Positions 59,721 through 64,000 of a stretch of DNA of 64,000 nt are shown here, piece after piece. The notes below the pieces were generated by a model that saw nothing but the letters and a program-made list of their open reading frames with translations, ran no database searches and was not told where the DNA came from. This stretch comes from Mytilus trossulus (lineage: Eukaryota; Mollusca; Bivalvia; Mytilida; Mytilidae). A program made the position numbers and the translations under genes. The DNA lies in NCBI RefSeq assembly GCF_036588685.1, contig NC_086383.1, positions 55,999,448 to 56,063,447 of the forward strand, in the 5' to 3' direction. Position 1 is the stretch's first letter. The number at the start of each line of letters is the position of its first letter.

Positions 59721-60177
59721 GTAACATTTTGGCGAGAAAGTCAAATCCACTATGATAAAACTTATAATTAATTATACGGAAAAGACAATCTATCAAAATT
59801 TACCGTAGAAAAAAATCAGTGACTATATTGGGATTCGAACTAAAGACCCTTAGCTTATCAACCCACCACACATACGACTGGTTACCAACTATCACTAACA
59901 AGGCAAGACTAACTGTCGATATTTATAGTCTTTTTTTTTACCCCTGATGTGAATAGTCAATACCACTGTCACTTTAATATAATTATAATCAATTTAACTA
60001 TAATTGTCAGTTCATTCTCAATATTTTGTATGCCATATGTTCACTGTAGTTTGACTTTCATGTTTAATTCCAGTTAAGATTAAAGTGAGTGAAAACAAAA
60101 AAAAACAAAATGCAGTTGTTGAATAAAAACATTTTTAATAACATAGAGAGATAGTTTATCATAAATTACACAATTTT

Positions 60178-60581
60178 TTACTGTCCTTTAATACAACACA
60201 GTGACATGAAAAATGACCGAATTCTTGCTTTCATTGTTTTCTTCTCTTCTTCTTTCGGTTCATCGACTTCAACGTTGATATTAATTTGTGTTTGTGTTTC
60301 TTTCTTTTCTTCTTTCTCTTCTTCTTCTTTCTTTTCAATATCTATATCGTTTATCAATATTTTGATTTGTACTTTTTCCATTTCTTCTTCCTTTTCAATA
60401 TCGATATTTTTTAGAAATATTTCGATTTCTCCATTTTGTTGCTTCTTATCCTCTTTATAAAAGTCTGGCTTTTTTTGTTCTTCCTTCTCTGACTCATTTT
60501 GTCTTTCCTTGGAATTGTTTGTGTTTTGGGTTTTTTTCTTCGTTTCGACTTTAACTTTTTCATTTTCATTTGTTTTCAATC
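60178..60581 (-). CDS. Candidate terminal exon of an acidic Lys/Glu-rich protein, copy 1
   Basis: Minus-strand frame of ~134 codons after an acceptor-like ATATTTTACAG at 60582. It is extremely charged: Lys/Glu/Asn/Gln dominate, and two related segments (EIFLKNIDIEKEEE and KILINDIDIEKKEE) form an internal repeat. It ends KARIRSFFMSLCCIKGQ, where a basic-aromatic stretch and a Cys pair could bind membrane. ATG at 60601-60603 exists in frame, but the acceptor suggests the first residues are intronic. No domain recognised and no 5' exons found. ATTAAA (minus strand) near 60134 could serve as a poly(A) signal. Confidence 0.45.
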
Positions 60582-60740
60582 CTGTAAAATATAAATGATC
60601 CAATTTATATGTTTTTTCAGCATACAGGAACTTTTATAATTACATGCTTGTATTGCATTTGATTAAGCAAAATGTAACTTGCTTGACAATTGCAGAGACA
60701 CACTACGAATTGGGTTAAACAATCATCTAAAATTTTCTAG

Positions 60741-60878
60741 GATTTAAGTTTGAATTTAAGTAAAGGAGCACAAGAAGCTGCATATTTGTTCCATATACCA
60801 CCAAGACAATATATTCCAGGAGGTCTTGGGCAAACAAACGGACAAAGGTGTAAAGATTGTTGCCAATCTTTAATTTAA
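60741..60878 (+). CDS. Candidate terminal exon, 45 residues, function unknown (copy 1)
   Basis: Directly after AAAATTTTCTAG, a plausible acceptor, the plus strand is open from GAT to TAA at 60876-60878. It reads DLSLNLSKGAQEAAYLFH, then IPPRQYIPGGLGQTNGQR and CKDCCQSLI. Amino-acid composition is balanced, unlike the AT-rich chance frames around it, and AATAAA follows near 60957. It is too short to appear as a long open frame. No family recognised and no upstream exon found, so this remains a candidate. Confidence 0.33.
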   Translation, partial: DLSLNLSKGAQEAAYLFHIPPRQYIPGGLGQTNGQRCKDCCQSLI

Positions 60879-62360
60879 AAACAATATCTTTGGTTTCTGG
60901 ATATTAAATAATGACTAAACAACTTTTAAAAGTATAAGAGATTATTATTATCAATAATAATAAATACAGGTAAATGAAATACAATAGATTAAAATGTTTG
61001 AATTATTGGTAATATTAATTATTTGGAAAACAAAAGGTCCTGGGATGGAGTATTTTTTTAAACAACAGCATTGTCCTATATTAGTTATAAATAAAGTTGA
61101 ATTCTTTGATTCGCTGTTTAACGTCATGCCCTCTAACAAATTGAAAACTGTACCTATACGCCTTATTTTTTGTATTCGTATTGTTATCTTATAAAGTCTT
61201 ACTGATTAAAATACTACAATAGGTAACAATTTGACAATTTAGTAGTGTCAACCCTGTGATTATGACCCGTGTATATAGCATATCCTGAATACATGGTTTG
61301 GTGGTGCGCCTGTCAAATGCGGAACTTACAGATAAGGTAATAGAGGTATTTACACTTGTATGCAAATTTGTCCGCCATTACATAACATCACACAGGTTCC
61401 TGTAAACTTTCACTTCATAATTCAAAATATTTGACGTCACAACTAAAAAGTGATTGTTGCTTGACGTCAAAAGGTTATTCGGAGGTGATATAAGGTCATT
61501 CGGAGGCAAAATACAGCTAAATACCAAAAGTGTAAATACATTTATAGGTAACAGATGAATATACTATTGGTATCGGACTCGACCCGAACTTCTTAATTTT
61601 TGGCAATATTAATTACGTGGAAAACAAAAGTGCCTGGAGTGGTGTAATTTTTAATCTACACCTTTGTACTTTATTAGTTATATTTAAAGTTGAATTCTTT
61701 GATTCGTCGTTTTTACGTGATGACGGCTGACAAATTTGGACCTCGTAATTTTAGTATCCTATTATAGATACAAACTTTCTCCCCTTTCAGATGTTACGTC
61801 TGCCTCTTTAAAGTGCTTTAATGTTTTGGAAAACGTTACATGACATTACTTACTAATTAATCATTTGGGCTATGGTTAGGTAGGCCAGTTAAGATTTAGG
61901 ATAGATATACAATGTATCGTAGCTAGTTCCACGAAACAGGAAGTTGTTCCTATGGGCGCAGACATTTTCGGATCACGTGACTAACCGGTGAGTTCGGCCT
62001 AAAACATGGAAGTAACGTAAAAATTACGTGTTCAAAATTTATATCTCCGAAAAGGCTATATAATAATTGAAAATTGAAGCGAATTTCAAGGGTTTATAGA
62101 AAAAAGTCTATATTTGAGATTAAAAGATTTTTTCTATTCAATGCATTTTCAACAACAACTTGAAAATTAGAGAACAAAAACAAATATATATCTATGTGAA
62201 AAAATAATTTTCTTTTGTCATACTATAGCAAGTATAAAAAGGCCCCCATATATTGATATATGTAAACTCAAAACTAACCGATCAGTTTTCAGTAAATTTA
62301 AACTAAGTGCCCATTCCGTAGCAATTGAAAGCCGGGGGGGGGGGGGGGGGGGGGGGGGGG

Positions 62361-62719
62361 CGAGTTATACCAACTGAAAGAAGTAAACGCATTTGCCTAT
62401 CCTGTAACAGGCAAGAATTTGAGGATGAATATCATTTCTTCTCAATCTGTCCATGCTATTCATCATTGAGGGATACCTATATACAAAATATTAATAAAAA
62501 TCTTAATTTCAATTTTATTAAATTGCAGTCAGCAGCTCTATAACACGGTCTGAAGCATTGACTGCACTTTTAAATTATAATGGCAGTCTACCAGTCATTT
62601 TAAAATTCACCATAAAGTATATTAGTGATTGTTTTTTTATTGTTACATCCCAGCTCCCTTTTTCTAACAGGGGTGACCAGAGCCGGCTTGAGTTCAGTTC
62701 TTTGTTTTGAATGCTTTCT
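62361..62719 (+). pseudogene. LINE reverse transcriptase C-terminal relic, copy 2
   Basis: Identical to 59362-59720, with the same stop and frameshift, showing the relic was already broken before the 3.0 kb duplication. Confidence 0.72.
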
Positions 62720-63176
62720 GTAACATTTTGGCGAGAAAGTCAAATCCACTATGATAAAACTTATAATTAATTATACGGAAAAGACAATCTATCAAAATTT
62801 ACCGTAGAAAAAAATCAGTGACTATATTGGGATTCGAACTAAAGACCCTTAGCTTATCAACCCACCACACATACGACTGGTTACCAACTATCACTAACAA
62901 GGCAAGACTAACTGTCGATATTTATAGTCTTTTTTTTTACCCCTGATGTGAATAGTCAATACCACTGTCACTTTAATATAATTATAATCAATTTAACTAT
63001 AATTGTCAGTTCATTCTCAATATTTTGTATGCCATATGTTCACTGTAGTTTGACTTTCATGTTTAATTCCAGTTAAGATTAAAGTGAGTGAAAACAAAAA
63101 AAAACAAAATGCAGTTGTTGAATAAAAACATTTTTAATAACATAGAGAGATAGTTTATCATAAATTACACAATTTT

Positions 63177-63580
63177 TTACTGTCCTTTAATACAACACAG
63201 TGACATGAAAAATGACCGAATTCTTGCTTTCATTGTTTTCTTCTCTTCTTCTTTCGGTTCATCGACTTCAACGTTGATATTAATTTGTGTTTGTGTTTCT
63301 TTCTTTTCTTCTTTCTCTTCTTCTTCTTTCTTTTCAATATCTATATCGTTTATCAATATTTTGATTTGTACTTTTTCCATTTCTTCTTCCTTTTCAATAT
63401 CGATATTTTTTAGAAATATTTCGATTTCTCCATTTTGTTGCTTCTTATCCTCTTTATAAAAGTCTGGCTTTTTTTGTTCTTCCTTCTCTGACTCATTTTG
63501 TCTTTCCTTGGAATTGTTTGTGTTTTGGGTTTTTTTCTTCGTTTCGACTTTAACTTTTTCATTTTCATTTGTTTTCAATC
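63177..63580 (-). CDS. Candidate terminal exon of an acidic Lys/Glu-rich protein, copy 2
   Basis: Identical to 60178-60581, including the acceptor. If copy 1 belongs to a real gene, its 5' exons would lie in copy 2 or be shared with it; none was recognised there. Confidence 0.45.
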
Positions 63581-63739
63581 CTGTAAAATATAAATGATCC
63601 AATTTATATGTTTTTTCAGCATACAGGAACTTTTATAATTACATGCTTGTATTGCATTTGATTAAGCAAAATGTAACTTGCTTGACAATTGCAGAGACAC
63701 ACTACGAATTGGGTTAAACAATCATCTAAAATTTTCTAG

Positions 63740-63877
63740 GATTTAAGTTTGAATTTAAGTAAAGGAGCACAAGAAGCTGCATATTTGTTCCATATACCAC
63801 CAAGACAATATATTCCAGGAGGTCTTGGGCAAACAAACGGACAAAGGTGTAAAGATTGTTGCCAATCTTTAATTTAA
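63740..63877 (+). CDS. Candidate terminal exon, 45 residues (copy 2)
   Basis: Identical duplicate of 60741-60878, with the same acceptor-like TTTTCTAG and stop. Confidence 0.33.
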   Translation, partial: DLSLNLSKGAQEAAYLFHIPPRQYIPGGLGQTNGQRCKDCCQSLI

Positions 63878-64000
63878 AAACAATATCTTTGGTTTCTGGA
63901 TATTAAATAATGACTAAACAACTTTTAAAAGTATAAGAGATTATTATTATCAATAATAATAAATACAGGTAAATGAAATACAATAGATTAAAATGTTTGA

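Larger units (their letters stand above)
58008..61001. repeat. 3.0 kb tandem duplication, copy 1
   Basis: From AATTATTGGTAATATTAATT this segment is repeated essentially base for base from 61002. The only difference noticed is the poly-G run: 22 G at 59340-59361 versus 27 in copy 2. It contains an internal diverged repeat (58008-58200 against 58605-58790), a LINE relic, and two candidate terminal exons on opposite strands. Confidence 0.95.
61002..64000. repeat. 3.0 kb tandem duplication, copy 2
   Basis: Offset 2994 bp before and 2999 bp after the poly-G run relative to copy 1. The window ends at AAAATGTTTGA, the bases that precede the copy 1/copy 2 junction at 61001, so a further copy may start at 64001. 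Identity this high means a very recent duplication or an assembly duplicate. Confidence 0.95.

Noticed and set aside
59820..59900. GTTCGAATCCC-like B box on the minus strand (also near 62850)
   Set aside because: The T-arm stem does not pair and no proper A box lies at the right distance; at most an old SINE trace.
60206..60460. Ser/Phe-rich plus-strand frame (also 63205-63459)
   Set aside because: It is the antisense shadow of the Glu/Lys-rich minus-strand frame.

Overview
The window reads as nuclear DNA of a marine bivalve, most likely a mussel of the Mytilus lineage. The grounds are its AT-rich, intron-containing genes with GT/AG splice sites, a 12-cysteine His-rich secreted peptide of the oyster Cvsi protease-inhibitor type, a Penelope/retrozyme-type hammerhead ribozyme, and many short dispersed elements that look bivalve-like. 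The species call is inference. Nothing prokaryotic is present, and most long open frames are chance frames in repeats.

Layout. 1-30216 is a head-to-tail array of a ~2.3 kb unit (13 full units and a 326-bp partial one) running off the left edge. 30217-30640 is a degraded ~90-bp satellite, followed by a retroelement tail with a complete type I hammerhead ribozyme (30883-30926). A three-exon minus-strand gene (31638-36003) encodes an 89-residue Cvsi-like secreted peptide; its introns hold a hAT-type MITE, a hAT transposase relic with TIRs and a GTTTA target duplication, and a 76-bp tandem multiplication of the 5' part of exon 2 with its splice acceptor. 36004-46100 is gene-poor: dispersed repeats, a perfect 21-bp-stem hairpin, a 34-bp array, a 29-bp array and a ~3.7 kb 31-bp minisatellite (about 119 copies). 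A six-exon minus-strand gene (46520-51774) encodes a 356-residue, membrane-anchored protein of the glucosidase II beta type; its introns contain two TTAA-flanked MITEs, a hAT-type MITE and two copies of a dispersed SINE-like repeat.

52056-57732 is rich in mobile elements: two 1.5-1.6 kb inverted-repeat elements whose ends are arrays of short subterminal repeats, a 157-bp palindrome, a 715-bp hAT-type element and a tRNA-derived SINE that lacks its B box. 58008-64000 is an almost perfect tandem duplication of a ~3.0 kb segment that reaches the window edge exactly at a repeat boundary. Each copy holds a LINE reverse transcriptase C-terminal relic, a candidate terminal exon for an acidic Lys/Glu-rich protein on the minus strand, and a small candidate terminal exon on the plus strand.

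The two confident genes were rebuilt by joining exons whose splice sites and reading phases agree. Both belong to the secretory pathway, but nothing in the sequence links them functionally. No rRNA, intact tRNA, CRISPR array or operon was seen.
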